Positions 22,652-34,400 of a DNA stretch of 64,000 nucleotides are shown here, piece after piece. Position numbers and translations under genes: made by a program. Below the pieces are notes generated by a model. That model had not been told where the DNA came from, did no database searches, and saw only the letters and a list, made by a program, of their open reading frames with translations. Source of the stretch: Hexactinellida sp. DTS-2022 (taxonomy: Eukaryota > Porifera > Hexactinellida); NCBI GenBank assembly GCA_028753945.1, contig JAPNXP010000001.1, positions 12,700,501 to 12,764,500 of the forward strand. Reading direction: 5' to 3'. Each line of letters begins with the position of its first letter. Position 1 is the stretch's first letter.

Positions 22652-23189
22652 AAGGTACGTATATGCAAAATCTGAGGAAAGTACCTTGCGATGCATATCA
22701 TCATGAAAATTTGTTCGGATGAAAATTTTGAGCCACAGAAACAAATATTTACTGGAGACTCTCATTATTATGAACATATGGGGCCAGCGGCGCCGATCAA
22801 AGGGGGCAGTTGGAACACTGACCCCGGCCTCGGATATTCGGTGGGGGCTGCTGGGGCTAAGGCTCCTTCCCTTCATGGTTTACATAATTGAATAATTATA
22901 ATTGTTGTTGTTATTATTGCCCGACCCAGACCTCTGATACGACAATCCAACTCCAATATGATGGTAAATGGATTCGTCAAGGCAGCTACAGTTTGCGAGT
23001 ATACATTTTTTACATTAGAAGGAATCTAGAGAAATCTGATATCATGGTTTCTCATATTCTTTACAATTCGAATAGTAGCCCCTCGGATAATTTAAAAGAA
23101 GCAATTTAAAATTAAAATTTATTACCGCTGCCCGGAGAATTCATCTTTATCAAATGCAAGACTTAATACGATTATCAACCGACTACGTA
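22652..23189. other. Non-coding stretch with a GC-rich patch
   Basis: A GC-rich patch at 22775-22870 (GGGGCCAGCGGCGCCGATCA) has no recognised function. Confidence 0.4.
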
Positions 23190-24575
23190 TCTATATTATT
23201 AAATCTCGATTGTTGTTTGTGTGTGTGTGTGTGTGTGTGTTTGTCCGGATTGTATTAAAGTGACGGGGGGATAGAAACCGCATTAATATATGAGATATAA
23301 ACTAACTGTCAAATGTTATAATTGGTAACAAATGTTATAATAGGTAAACAAGTATGCTGAACACGAATTTCGCATTTATAAATTTCTCATATGAATATTT
23401 GTTGTTGTCTACACAAATAGGTAAACAAATTAATGAAAATTCAAAATCAACCTAGAAGTTAGCTTTCAACGGGTATTATAGGTAAACAAGTATGCTGAAC
23501 ACGAATTTCGCATTTATAAATTTCTCATATTAATATTTGTTGTTGTTGTTTACACAAAATAGGTAAACAAATTAATGAAAATTCAAAATCAACCTAGAAG
23601 TTAGCTTTCAACGGGTATTATAGGTAAACAAGTATGCCGAACACGAATTTCGCGTTTATAAATTTCTCATATTAATATTTGTTGTTGTTGTTTAGACAAA
23701 ATAGGTAAACAAATTAATGGAAATTCAAAATCAACCTATAAGTTAGCTTTCAACGGGTATTATAGGTAAACAAGTATGCCGAACACGAATTTCGCGTTTA
23801 TAAATTTCTCATATTAATATTTGTTGTTGTTGTTTAGACAAAATAGGTAAACAAATTAATGGAAATTCAAAATCAACCTATAAGTTAGCTTTCAACGGGT
23901 ATTATAGGTAAACAAGTATTCTGAACACGATTTTCGCGGTTAAAATTTTCTAATATGAATATTTGTTGTTGTTGTTTACACAAAATAGGTAAACAAATTA
24001 ATGAAAATTCAAAATCAACCTAGAAGTTAGCTTTCAACGGGTATTATAGGTAAACAAGTATGCCGAACACGAATTTCGCGTTTAAATTTTCTAATATGAA
24101 TATTTGTTGTTGTTGTTGTTGTTTACTCAAAATAGCTAAACAAATTAATGAAAATTCAAAATCAACCTAGAAGTTAGCTTTCAACGGGTATTATAGGTAA
24201 ACAAGTATGCCGAACACGAATTTCGCGTTTAAATTTTCTAATATGAATATTTGTTGTTGTTGTTGTTGTTGTTTACTCAAAATAGCTAAACAATTTAATG
24301 AAAATTCAAAATCAACCTAGAAGTTAACTTTCAATAGGTATTATAAGTAAACAAGTGTGCTGAACACGAATTTCGCATTTATAAAATTCTAATATGAGTA
24401 TTTGTTGTTGTTGTTATGGCACAAATAGGTAAACAAATTAATGAAAATCAAAATCATAACGTCCCTATCTACCATTTCCATGGTAGAAAGGGTGAGGAGT
24501 AAGGCCGCACAGCGGCCGTTAACTTGAGGTGCGTAGCACCGATCTGTCGCAAAGCGACCGAGACCGAAGGGCTCG
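23190..24575 (+). mobile_element. Family H Helitron-like element, copy 1 (full, 1.39 kb)
   Basis: Host A, then TCTATATTATTAAATCTCG at the 5' end. The 3' end is GAAGGGCTCG followed by T. Just inside the 3' end are hairpins GGTGCGTAGCACC and GTCGCAAAGCGAC, about 17 nt from the terminus, and GGCCGCACAGCGGCC. No TIR and no target duplication: 5' A|TC, a 3' hairpin and a T after the end fit Helitron structure, although the last bases are CTCG rather than the usual CTRR. The inside is eight ~143-bp minisatellite units. It carries no replicase, so it is non-autonomous. Confidence 0.78.
23330..24470 (+). repeat. Minisatellite of ~143-bp units inside family H copy 1
   Basis: Eight units, each with ATAGGTAAACAAGTATGC, GAACACGAATTTCGC, an expandable (TTG)n run, GGTAAACAAATTAATG and AACCTAGAAGTTAGC. 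The (TTG)n run varies from 2 to 6 steps. Confidence 0.9.
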
Positions 24576-25278
24576 TTATGAATAAATTGTAATAAAATGT
24601 GATATTCTTGAAATAAGATTTTTTTGGTCCCAAAATGGCGTAAAAACTATAATCGCCTAGGATATTATTCGAGCAAATACGGTAGTTTGTTTGTGAAATA
24701 ACGCAAAGTTTATAGAATTTTGATAACAATCTAGTGTTTTCAAGATATATTAATTGTATTGTAATTTCTGACATGTATTATTGTTGTTCTCAAAGTTTTA
24801 GGCCCCAAAACAAGTTACTAGGGGATTCTAATTATGGCCCCCGGCCCCGAGTATAATTCATCAAAACTTCGGCGCCCCTGCATGGTGCCGTCGAAATATG
24901 TTCGTACTATCCGAAAATTCCTAATAACATTAATCACATGCATTTATTGAACTAGGCTAAGGGATTTTTAGACTCGTTAACCGATATTTTGTTACTATGG
25001 CATATGCTTGTGCGTATTAACGAGGTATACTTTATGTACAAAATGAGCGACTATTTGGGAGCATTGTTTAATAGCTCAATGTTTACTAGCGATGTAATTT
25101 CTCGCGAGGGGTTAATAAATGAGACCGTAGGGGATGTTTCGCTGGAAAATTGGCCTCTCTCTCATGGGAGGGCCAGTGACCCACACTATCTAGCGAGCGA
25201 AATGTTTCGACATTTTGTCTACATGTAATTTGAATAATATAAAGTTGACTGATGTGTTCGCATAAAAATTACTTATTA
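24576..25278. other. Intergenic stretch
   Basis: No gene recognised. A mariner family B-like word (GTTAACCGATATTTTG / GTATTAACGAGGTATAC) is at 24975-25030. Confidence 0.4.
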
Positions 25279-25881
25279 TTAAATAACCCGGTGTGTAACA
25301 GCCCTGATTTTACCCCCATCTTCGAATATTCCAGGGTACGCTTTGCGAGTGAAACCATTCGTGTCCAAAAGAATCTCTTCCTTAACGAGTGTATCGTTCC
25401 GCTTATCCGAGGTGGGCTGTGTGACGAGTCGTAATGTGTCTGACGCTGGCATAGGGACCCTATCCTCTTCAGAAGTGTAAAACCTGGTTGGTTTCCCTGA
25501 GTCTGTTCGAATGCTTTGGTTGCCCACTCAGCACCCGGCCCTACTTGCTATTTCTCTTAGCGCCCTTTGGACGCCTCGTAATGCGCCTGACCTCCCGTGA
25601 TCCTTCTGTAGATACTATCAGCTTCGTCTACAGTGAAACCCTATCTCGAAGCTCTCTGCATTACTCACTGCTCATTGTAGGTGCTGAGGACTGAGTCACT
25701 CAAAGGGAACAGGGATCCGTGGGATCCTGACTCCAGTAGCCGCAAGCGCGCATCCCTGACTCTCTGAACGCAGCTGGTGCGGTGCATAGACCGCAGGGCT
25801 GACGAGCATCTTGTACATCCGGCGGAAGTATAATAATATACGGCTAAATATGTAACCGAGAAGGCCATGAAACGAGGCCAA
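25279..25881 (-). other. GC-richer island with coding-like minus-strand frames, unidentified
   Basis: Over 600 bp the base composition rises well above the flanks and minus-strand frames are open (25527-25279, 82 codons, containing KPTRFYTSEEDRVPMPASD; 25868-25665, 67 codons). They look more like protein than the random frames nearby, but no domain is recognised. It could be a fragment of a retroelement, an exon of an unknown gene, or the terminal repeat of an element. Confidence 0.3.
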
Positions 25882-28050
25882 TTTCTAATTTACATTCTAA
25901 GCTAAACTATGCCTCCTTTTGTTATTATTTGCATTGTATATGGGGTAATCTACCATCGCGAGTCCATTGGAACCACTTTTGAGAATATAAGACCTTGGCC
26001 GGACCAATAAAAACACCTACAGCTTCTGTCACTAATTAATTACAAAAGCGATCATCAGTAATACGTAGCTTGATTAGTCCCTATCTGGCTATCTCTACAA
26101 CGATACAACAAGTATATTTTGAGGATCTCCCAAAATTTAAATAGCGTCTGAAAACAAATGGGTAGGTCCCAGTTAGTTAGAATAACCCGGTTTCAACTGT
26201 ATGTTTTATCCCTTTCAGACAGATGTTTTTTCAAATATTGGAAATTTGAAAATAGCAAAATTTTACCAAATTAACAAAATCTTGATACTTGCTGTAACCC
26301 TTATTTTACATTAAAAAAATACAAATGGCGTCTAAATATTGATTTATGATATAAAGAAATAAATTAATGCAGTAAATATAAGGCATGCAAAATACGGCTT
26401 GTAATGATAAGTCAAGTAACAAACTAAGCATTTTTATCTGTTGGTTGACGGAGTAATTACTTTTGGCATTTTGAAATGATAATTATTTGCACCAAATCCC
26501 GTCAGAACCTAGTAATTTATTTCTCTAAAAGAGTAAAGAACTAACTATTTACAAAATATTGCACCAATTAATGTATTAATTACAACTGTGATAGTGAACG
26601 ATAATTTTTCAAACATGATTGATTTAAGATGATTATTTTACCCTTTTGGAAAATAATTATGGCTAGTTTACATTTGGTCTAAACTGGAAAATTTTTACTA
26701 CTAAACAGACTTTGATCCTGGTAAATTATCAGCGCGCTTAAATTTAGCCTGAGCCTGAGCTTGAGCCTGATACACATGCCTAAGTTACAGAAGTAGTATA
26801 AATTCTGTTGGGAATATATATTGGTTTTTTCGTTCCTAGAAAAGTTTGCATTGTAATTTACGCGCCTGGAAGAAGTTTTGTTTGTAAACCATTGGAAGTT
26901 AGATATACAAATAAGGCAAGGCGGTCTAAATGACCAAACCTAATTTTTGAACTCAATTCTTAAAACTTTGTCTCTCAAAACTATGTTAGTTCAATGGCTG
27001 ATTAGGAGGCCGAACTTTTACTACCACACTTGCAATGGTCATACCAGTTTACTTGGCCTTCTAAATGCGAATTGATTTAGGTTTAAATCCTAGTTTTCTG
27101 CATCGGGGTTCTAAAAAACATATTGCTCTCGGGATGAGAATTCCTTACAGAATGTGATCTTAACCAAGGTTGTATATAATATAATTCAAATATTTGGAAG
27201 ATTAGGTTTGGTTTGGTTGAATTATTGTATTTTTGAGTTGCAAGTGATTTTAAAATCATTTTCAGAAAATTTACAGATCAAATCAAATCGAATAATGTAA
27301 GTAATGAAATTTCAACTACAGTGAGCTCTCGTTAAACTAACACAAGAGAACGTCGAAATGTAATCTCCTTATCCGGAATTTGTATTAACCAACATCATTT
27401 GTAATGAAAAATCTTTAAAGGAGGAAATTGTGTACGTATAATCCGGAATTTCGAATCAGCGTGTTCATACTGTCTTGTCCAATAAGTAGGGAGGGCACTT
27501 CCGTGGTACAAGCCCGAGTCCGATTATATAATTAATGTATTGCAATATTCTTGAGGTTAATAGAATAAAAAGGGATTTAGCATATGGTTAGGTGATTTCC
27601 ATAACATATTGACTAGGTTATAAGGGGTCATTCAAACGTTATACAGATTGAAAGGACCAATGCGTTAAGGACAGTGTATTATACAGCCATTTGTAAATGC
27701 GCTCTAATCCTGTTCTAATCCAATTTCATAAGCCTAAATCACAAATTTCGGTTACGGTATAGGAGAGGATTCTCAATTTTCGCGCTCCTAAATTCAAATT
27801 TCCCAAAATCATGCTCAAAAGGAGCTTCTCGCGCTCCTGGATAATTCCTTGGTTCTGTTAACCACCCTGTACTACAAAATGGATAAAAGGCGTGACATAG
27901 GGAGGGGGTGTCTAATCTTTATGGAGTGTTGCGTTCCGTTTTGACAGGTCTATGCAGTAAATATGCAAAATATATTCTAATTACTATTATAATTATTATC
28001 ATCAAGTTGCATTGAAAGTTAATTCCTTTATTTGATAGGATAAATCTAAA
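25882..28050. other. Intergenic stretch upstream of the NLR gene
   Basis: No gene recognised. Holds one copy of the 185-bp interspersed repeat S (27671-27852). Just before the NLR start, TTCCTTTATTTGATAG at about 28024-28039 looks like a splice acceptor, so a 5' UTR intron is possible. Confidence 0.45.
27671..27852 (+). repeat. Interspersed ~185-bp repeat, family S
   Basis: Starts CAGTGTATTATACAGCCATT and ends CGCGCTCCTGGATAATTCCT. Further copies: 52493-52683 (+), 58983-59112 (-, partial), 61264-61444 (+), 63240-63425 (-); pieces at 41533-41600 and 43020-43100. No inverted ends; a SINE or MITE nature is undecided. Confidence 0.8.
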
Positions 28051-31000
28051 ATGGCTGAAGAGTTTTCAGATTTTGGAAACGTTCTGGAACTCTCAGAAGA
28101 GTTGAACACTGATACAATCGCTAAACTGAAACTTCACATGGGAGTACCCGCTGGCATTTGCCAAGAAGATTGTGAAGCCACAGATTTCCTAACTGCCATG
28201 AGAAATTGGGAATCGTTCAAACCAACAGAGTTCATTGACTCACTGCAAAGAATTAACAGACCCGACTTGGTAGATATAGCCGAACAGATACCGTGGCTCT
28301 GTGAAGAGAAGAGTCAGCAAGGTAGCGAGCCTCAAGAAAAGACTTCCCCCATGAAACAGTTCCTCGATTTGTTACGAAATGGTGTTGCAAAGAAGGAATG
28401 GAAGATAATAGCACTATGCATCAACAGTAGCTCCAAGACTAGCGACAGCTTTGAGAGTGTAATGCCAGTCTGCATTGACAAGGGAATCATACAGCCTAAC
28501 ATGGAGAAACTGATCGGTATCTTCAAACAAATAAAGAGACTTGATTTGGCAAGAGAGGTACAATTGTTAAGGAATGCATTTGATAAAATGTCAGAGGAAG
28601 CATTCGTGAAGAAACTGAAAGATCAGCTGTCTTCTCAGAGCAAGGACACAGAGCGATGGAGACTAGTCTTGAAGCAGTACTTAGTAGCCCAGCACCGTAG
28701 AGTCAAGCAGTACATTGGCAAGGACCAGTCTGTCAGTCTGGAGAGAGTGTACGTGGAACTAACGATAATCAAGGAGGAACCCAGACCCATTGACCTATCC
28801 GATGAGACTACCTACAGCGAAATAGCCTATTTGAGGAAAATTGCCAACAAAGAAGTGGAAATAATACCCGTAAAGTTTCAAGATGAACTGAATAACTATG
28901 ACTGCACAACGCCAGAGATTTGGTGCATTATCGGCAATCCCGGATGCGGGAAGACTTTCCTATGCAAACGAACAGCCCTGGGGTTCGGAATACGGGAGCT
29001 AGAAATGTCATACGTCATAACGATCCCATGTCGCCACTCGGACTGGCACGCAATGGAGACCGCACGCCACGAAGAAGACAGAGAAGTGGACTCTGAATTC
29101 ATACAAAGGTGGTTGTGTCTGGGTATGCCTATCGGGTCAAGTTGGTCGAAGGATCTAGCCAAGCACCTAAGCCAATCTGATGGAGAGGGACTCTTGCTCA
29201 TTATCGACGGACTGGACGAATTCACAAAGAAGGCTCCGTTCCATGATACGTTCTTGTGCTTGCTGCTCACTCGCCAAACACTAATAAGCGCAACAATAAT
29301 TCTAACAAGTCGACCCGGCGCATGGACTGTATTATCCGCTGCACACGAACTAAAGGTAGACAGGCACTACCAGGTACTGGGCTTCTCGCCAGAGAACAGA
29401 GATCTATACTTCCAAATACAGATAACAAACGTAACCAAACTGAAGGAGTGTGTGAGCTTAATGGATCGACATGACGAAATGAAGCAGCTCTCTCTAATAC
29501 CTGTCAACGCATCGTTATTCGCGGCACTAATGAAAGGAGAGGATTCTACCTCCATTAACACGCTAACCAAGCTCTACTACGAATTAGTACTGTACATGAT
29601 CAGGAGAGAACTAATAAGAATGGGCCTAAAGGAGTACTCTCGAGTCTCACGCATTTCAAACCTCCACACAGACATACTAGCCTGCCTGCATAGAATAGGA
29701 TTCATAGCAATCCTCGGAGTGGCAAACAGAGAACTGGTATCGGAAGAGACAGTAACTCTCAATTTGGGACAGGAAGAATACCCATGCCAGTGCTTAGGTC
29801 TAGCTCACGAGCACTACCGAAAGGAATCCGTCGGACTTATGAAACAAGTGTGGACATTTGTCCACCTGACTATGCAGGAGTTCGTATCTGCCCTCTATTT
29901 GGAACACACTAGCTGGATTAAGCAGTGCTACAGTGTTAGGTATATTTCCCACTCCGAGGCTAACTTCTCTCTGTTCCGAATGGTAGTCAGGTTCCTCTGT
30001 GGACTCCTGTCTGATAAAGCAGCTGCTATTCTTTCCATCCTATACAGGTACCTGACTCCTCAGCCCATTCAGCTATTAGATATGCCTATGTGCTATCAAC
30101 TTAGGTACTCTGTATCTTATCACTATTTAGGTTGGAATCTATTTACCAAAATCTATTTCCAATTAACCTCACTTTTGTTCGAAACTAACTCCGATTCAAT
30201 TCCATTTTGGTTCAATCACTTCAAACAACACTTTCCGATGCCAGTGTATCTGTATATACAAGAATCCGTCTCTCCTAATGAATGGATTTGTTTTATTCAG
30301 ACTCTCAAACTGGTTAGTCGGATTCAACTCATTTATATCGACACTAGTTTCATCAATCCTACTCAATTCAACTCCTTGATACATGAAATGGGAATTTGTT
30401 CTGTTGGTTTATTAGCATTGCGCTTCTATAAACAAGATTCCACTACAGTCCTATCCTATACAGATACAATTAGAGATACAGTAATGGAGTCTGACACTAA
30501 AATTAGTATTGAGCTATTCGACTGTAATTTAAGTGCTGAGACAGATGTTAATATCCTTCCTACGCCAACCAATCAGATTATAGACAGCTTGAGACTAGAA
30601 ATGAATGATTATTCACATAAAGCTCTTCACGAATTAACCAATCATTTCTCTGCTATTCAATACTTATATTTTGAGGAATCTGAAATTAATTCCGACACTA
30701 TGGTACCAGCTCTGTGTCAGGCGACACAATTAAGAGTATTACGCCTCAATGACATTCCTTCTGAACTCATTCCTAGCCTAACAGCTGTGCTACCTCAGTT
30801 CTCTAAGCTACAAGAGATTGTATTCCATAATGCCTCACTGCTACCTGCAATTAGTCATCTGACAAATCTAACTTATCTACGGATACGAGATGATACAACA
30901 GAAGACACAACTCTCTGTGATTATTTGTTACAGATTATTAATGGAAACAGCCGCTCATTAAGAGGAATGGAATTGTGGTATTTGCACAGAATTGGATTGA

Positions 31001-31401
31001 ATAATTGGAGTTTACTACTCAATTGTTTTGAATTTTGCACTAACTTAGTTCAGCTAAAGCTATATGAGATTACTCTACCATCTAATGACGTCAGTCACTG
31101 GAGTAGCGCTGTTAAACAAATGAAGTCATTAGTTGAATTGGAATTATTCAGTGTCTCCTTCTATGACACAGGATTATTATCTCTCTGTGAAGGCCTGATA
31201 TACCATCCTGCTATTAGGAGTATACTGCTATATGGCTGTGAGCTGACTTCTCTATCCTGTGAGCCTCTAGCTAACCTAATTCCAACTGTCTCACAGCTGG
31301 AGACACTGATAATCTTTCGACTATCTGAACCTGACAGAGATGCTATCTCATTGCTCCAGGAAACAGCTGATGAGTTTGGTATTGAGCATGAGTTAAATTA
31401 A
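28051..31401 (+). CDS. NLR: tandem death-effector-like domains, NACHT NTPase, leucine-rich repeats
   Basis: One uninterrupted frame of 1116 codons. Residues about 5-85 and 98-178 each look like a death-effector domain and each carries the DED hallmark RxDL (RPDL at 70-73, RLDL at 163-166). The NACHT domain follows: Walker A GNPGCGKT (295-302), Walker B LLLIIDGLDEF (381-391) and the sensor ATIILTSRPGA (about 414-424). A helical linker leads to degenerate leucine-rich repeats (about 800-1100), e.g. LRVLRLNDIP, LTYLRIRDD, LVQLKLYEI, LVELELFSV. NLRs of this build are cytosolic sensors: ligand binding through the LRRs lets NACHT oligomerise, and the death-fold domains recruit adaptors or caspases. 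Sponges have many NACHT-LRR genes, usually with CARD or DEATH domains. Intronless coding region. The start ATG is the first in the frame. Ligand and partners are unknown. Confidence 0.9.
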   Translation: MAEEFSDFGNVLELSEELNTDTIAKLKLHMGVPAGICQEDCEATDFLTAMRNWESFKPTEFIDSLQRINRPDLVDIAEQIPWLCEEKSQQGSEPQEKTSPMKQFLDLLRNGVAKKEWKIIALCINSSSKTSDSFESVMPVCIDKGIIQPNMEKLIGIFKQIKRLDLAREVQLLRNAFDKMSEEAFVKKLKDQLSSQSKDTERWRLVLKQYLVAQHRRVKQYIGKDQSVSLERVYVELTIIKEEPRPIDLSDETTYSEIAYLRKIANKEVEIIPVKFQDELNNYDCTTPEIWCIIGNPGCGKTFLCKRTALGFGIRELEMSYVITIPCRHSDWHAMETARHEEDREVDSEFIQRWLCLGMPIGSSWSKDLAKHLSQSDGEGLLLIIDGLDEFTKKAPFHDTFLCLLLTRQTLISATIILTSRPGAWTVLSAAHELKVDRHYQVLGFSPENRDLYFQIQITNVTKLKECVSLMDRHDEMKQLSLIPVNASLFAALMKGEDSTSINTLTKLYYELVLYMIRRELIRMGLKEYSRVSRISNLHTDILACLHRIGFIAILGVANRELVSEETVTLNLGQEEYPCQCLGLAHEHYRKESVGLMKQVWTFVHLTMQEFVSALYLEHTSWIKQCYSVRYISHSEANFSLFRMVVRFLCGLLSDKAAAILSILYRYLTPQPIQLLDMPMCYQLRYSVSYHYLGWNLFTKIYFQLTSLLFETNSDSIPFWFNHFKQHFPMPVYLYIQESVSPNEWICFIQTLKLVSRIQLIYIDTSFINPTQFNSLIHEMGICSVGLLALRFYKQDSTTVLSYTDTIRDTVMESDTKISIELFDCNLSAETDVNILPTPTNQIIDSLRLEMNDYSHKALHELTNHFSAIQYLYFEESEINSDTMVPALCQATQLRVLRLNDIPSELIPSLTAVLPQFSKLQEIVFHNASLLPAISHLTNLTYLRIRDDTTEDTTLCDYLLQIINGNSRSLRGMELWYLHRIGLNNWSLLLNCFEFCTNLVQLKLYEITLPSNDVSHWSSAVKQMKSLVELELFSVSFYDTGLLSLCEGLIYHPAIRSILLYGCELTSLSCEPLANLIPTVSQLETLIIFRLSEPDRDAISLLQETADEFGIEHELN

Positions 31402-31735
31402 CTTCTCATCTCTGCTGATATGGTTTGTATAAATGTTAATTAATTGTGTTTGAATAGCGAATACTAGTTTTAGGCGCCAGTATCTGAAAAAATAACCAAA
31501 TTTAAACTCAATGGTTTAATTTTGACCCGATTAACCAAATTTGATTCAATTAACTGAAATTCTTTGTACGTATTAGCATATTTTTTTATTTTGTTCCTTA
31601 AAATTAAGCCTTCCACATTAACCAGCGGAGTTGACTGTATTGTTTACTATAAATACCATGTTACTGTCTACATAGTTGTTGCGGTTTGCTACATTCTCTA
31701 CCGAATTGCTATTTCACTCTAAGTGATATTTATTC
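31402..31735. other. 3' flank of the NLR gene
   Basis: AT-rich. A family A MITE end (CAGCGGAGTTGACTGTA) is at 31624-31640. Confidence 0.5.
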
Positions 31736-31833
31736 CAGGGCTTTTCATGAGTCACCGAGTCATGTGGCTCGAGTCACCGAGTCAATTGACTCGTGATAAA
31801 ATTCGGTTTGTCGATGACTCGTGAAAAGCCCTG
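31736..31833. mobile_element. 98-bp hAT-type MITE
   Basis: Ends CAGGGCTTTTCATGAGTC and GACTCGTGAAAAGCCCTG; perfect 8-bp duplication ATTTATTC at 31728-31735 and 31834-31841. Interior holds repeated GAGTCACCGAGTCA words. Confidence 0.93.
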
Positions 31834-31841
31834 ATTTATTC

Positions 31842-33209
31842 TATAAGAGCCATTAACCACTGCATCTATATTTACCTAACAACTGCTATACAGATAGTTA
31901 TTAGCCACTTGGTTAACCACTCCCTGTTTGATACCTTCTCTGTCTCCTCTAGATTACACCTCGTATTCCTCTCCTCTCCAGTCTCCCTCTCGTTCTCATC
32001 TGTTTATTCGTATTTGCAACTAACTTTAGTGTTTATAGTGTATTCTCTTGTTTGTATTTATCAATAAACACTCTCCCAATTAAATTATGTTCGATCTTAC
32101 TGAGTCTACTGTAATGCAGGCATCAGGGGTGTCGCTTTACCGAGAATATTGGGGGCGAGTTACTAGTGTTAAACTGAACAGTCAGCACTCTATGTGGGTA
32201 GAGGCGAAATGACTATCTTTATATACCAAATACTTATTTTTATGTGAATCTCTTGTTAATATTAATTCTCTGTTTCACAGTTGTTATTAGGAACTAAGAT
32301 TTATTTTAATGTGAGTATAAACAAACTGAGTGGAGAGATAGTTCTGAGTTTCTCCATTGCTAATTTCTCCCCGTAACTGGTAACTGGCATAATAAGGACC
32401 TTCGAATAATTGATTATATCATGACCTGATGCCACGCACTGCCCTTATTCACATAGAATGTAAAACTCAAACGCAGAGTTTTGTGTGTGTTTCGAGATCG
32501 GTACCAAGGCGGTAATAAACCCAAACACTTGGTACAGATAAATTAATAACGACGGATCCAATGTTAATATTACCCGTATCTAAATTCCGGGGACCCCCAA
32601 ACGATTACTTTATTGGTGCTAAGGTTAAACGAGAGCATTCCTGGGAGCAGCACCAGAAAATCCTTAGGAACAGTGCTCAAGTGCTCATACGTCATTCCCA
32701 AATATTCTAATGATACCTGTTTCACTGCTAATTATGGCTGTTTTAGAAATTTTTAATTAGCTAATCTTACAAAATTACAAATATGAAATAAGTGCAATAG
32801 GAAAATTTGTGATACGGGCTGTGGAGCCTAGTAACGGTAGATCATGATCCGTTGAATTAGGCTAATATGAAAATCTATGTGAAAATGATTGTGGAAAAAT
32901 AAAATCCTTTTGACACTTACCACAAAATTCATAAAACACAAGATCTTGTATCCGCCATATATACAATTTTGGATGTAATTTAATTTTGAATATAATTTTT
33001 TCTCCTTACACCACCAGACGGGCGCCGCATGTCGGAAAGATTCATTATGGAGTTCATCTATAGCCGTATATCAGAATTCGGAGGTTGTAGCATTTCAAAT
33101 CTACCGATCTCATAAATTACCGGTATATTAATTAGTGTTGCTATAGGCGTAATCTTTTTAAATTATTCACAAAACCCGAATTTACAATTTGTATTAACTT
33201 TAAAGGAAA
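31842..33209. other. Intergenic stretch
   Basis: AATAAA within TATCAATAAACACTC at about 32060 could be a poly(A) signal for the NLR transcript. No gene recognised in the rest. Confidence 0.4.
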
Positions 33210-34234
33210 CGAGCCCTTCGGTCTCGGTCGCTTTGCGACGGATCGGTGCTACGCACCTCAAATTAACGGCCGCTGTGCGGCCTTACTCTTCACCCTTTCC
33301 ACCATGGAAAATGGTGGAAAGGGACATCCCTTTATAAGATTCCATGCTTAACTTGTTTTTCATATTTTAAATTTATAAAAGCGAAATTTGTGTTCAGCAT
33401 ACTCGTTTCCTACAATACCCGTTGAAAGCTAACTTCTGGGTTTATTTTGAATTTTCATTAATTTGTTTACATATTTTGTGTCAACAACAACAACAAATAT
33501 TCATATTATAAATATATAAATGCGAAATTCGTGTTCAGCATACTTGTTTACCTATAATACCCGTTGAAAGCTAACATCTAGGTTGATTTTGAATTTTCAT
33601 TAATTTGTTTACCTATTTTGTGTAAACAACAACAAATTTTCCTATTGGAAATTTTTAAACGCGAAATTCGTGTTTAGCATACTTGTTTACCCATAATACC
33701 CGTTGAAAGCTAACTTCTAGGTTGATTTTGAATTTTCATTTATTTGTTTACCTATTTTGTGTCAACAACAACAACAAATATTCATATTATAAATTTATGA
33801 ATGCGAAATTCGTGTTCAGCATAATTGTTTACCTATAATACCTGTTGAAAGCTAACTTCTAGGTTGATTTTGAATTTTATTTAATTTGTTTACTTATTTT
33901 GTGTAAACAACAACAACAAATATTCATATTACAAATTTTTAAGCGCGAAATTTGTGTTCAGCATACTTGTTTACCTATGATACTCGTTGAAAGCTAACTT
34001 CTAGGTTGATTTTGAAATTTCATTAATTTGTTTACCTATTTTGGGTAAACAACAACAATAAATATTAATATTAGAAATTTATAAATGCGAAATTCGTGTT
34101 CAGCATACTTGTTTACCTATTATAACATTGACAGTTAGTTTATATCTCATATATTAATGCGGTTTCTATCCCCCCGTCACTTTAATACAATCCGGACAAA
34201 CAAACAAACAACAATCGAGATTTAATAATATAGA
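33210..34234 (-). mobile_element. Family H Helitron-like element, copy 2
   Basis: Reverse orientation: 3' end CTCG (33210-33213) followed on the minus strand by T; 5' TCTATATTATTAAATCTCG ends at 34234 with A before it. About six ~145-bp minisatellite units inside. Confidence 0.78.
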
Positions 34235-34400
34235 TTATTCAAATTTTTGCGTGCCTGGAAAGCAGGGGCGCGCGTAATGGAGGCTTGTTGACGCTAAGCT
34301 CCTAAATTTAATATACACACATGTTATGAAGAAGCTAAGGGACCTAACTATCAAGCTGAACGGTTGACAGCTCAAACGGTCCGAGTGCGTGTCACCACCA

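Noticed and set aside
23330..24470. Regular repeats with constant blocks resembling a CRISPR array
   Set aside because: Whole ~143-bp units are repeated with no unique spacers, the genome is eukaryotic, and the array lies within a Helitron-like element.
25799..25840. CTGACGAG followed by stem-like sequence, a possible fourth hammerhead
   Set aside because: The GAAA core and a pairing stem III are absent (CGGAAG instead), so the motif is not complete.
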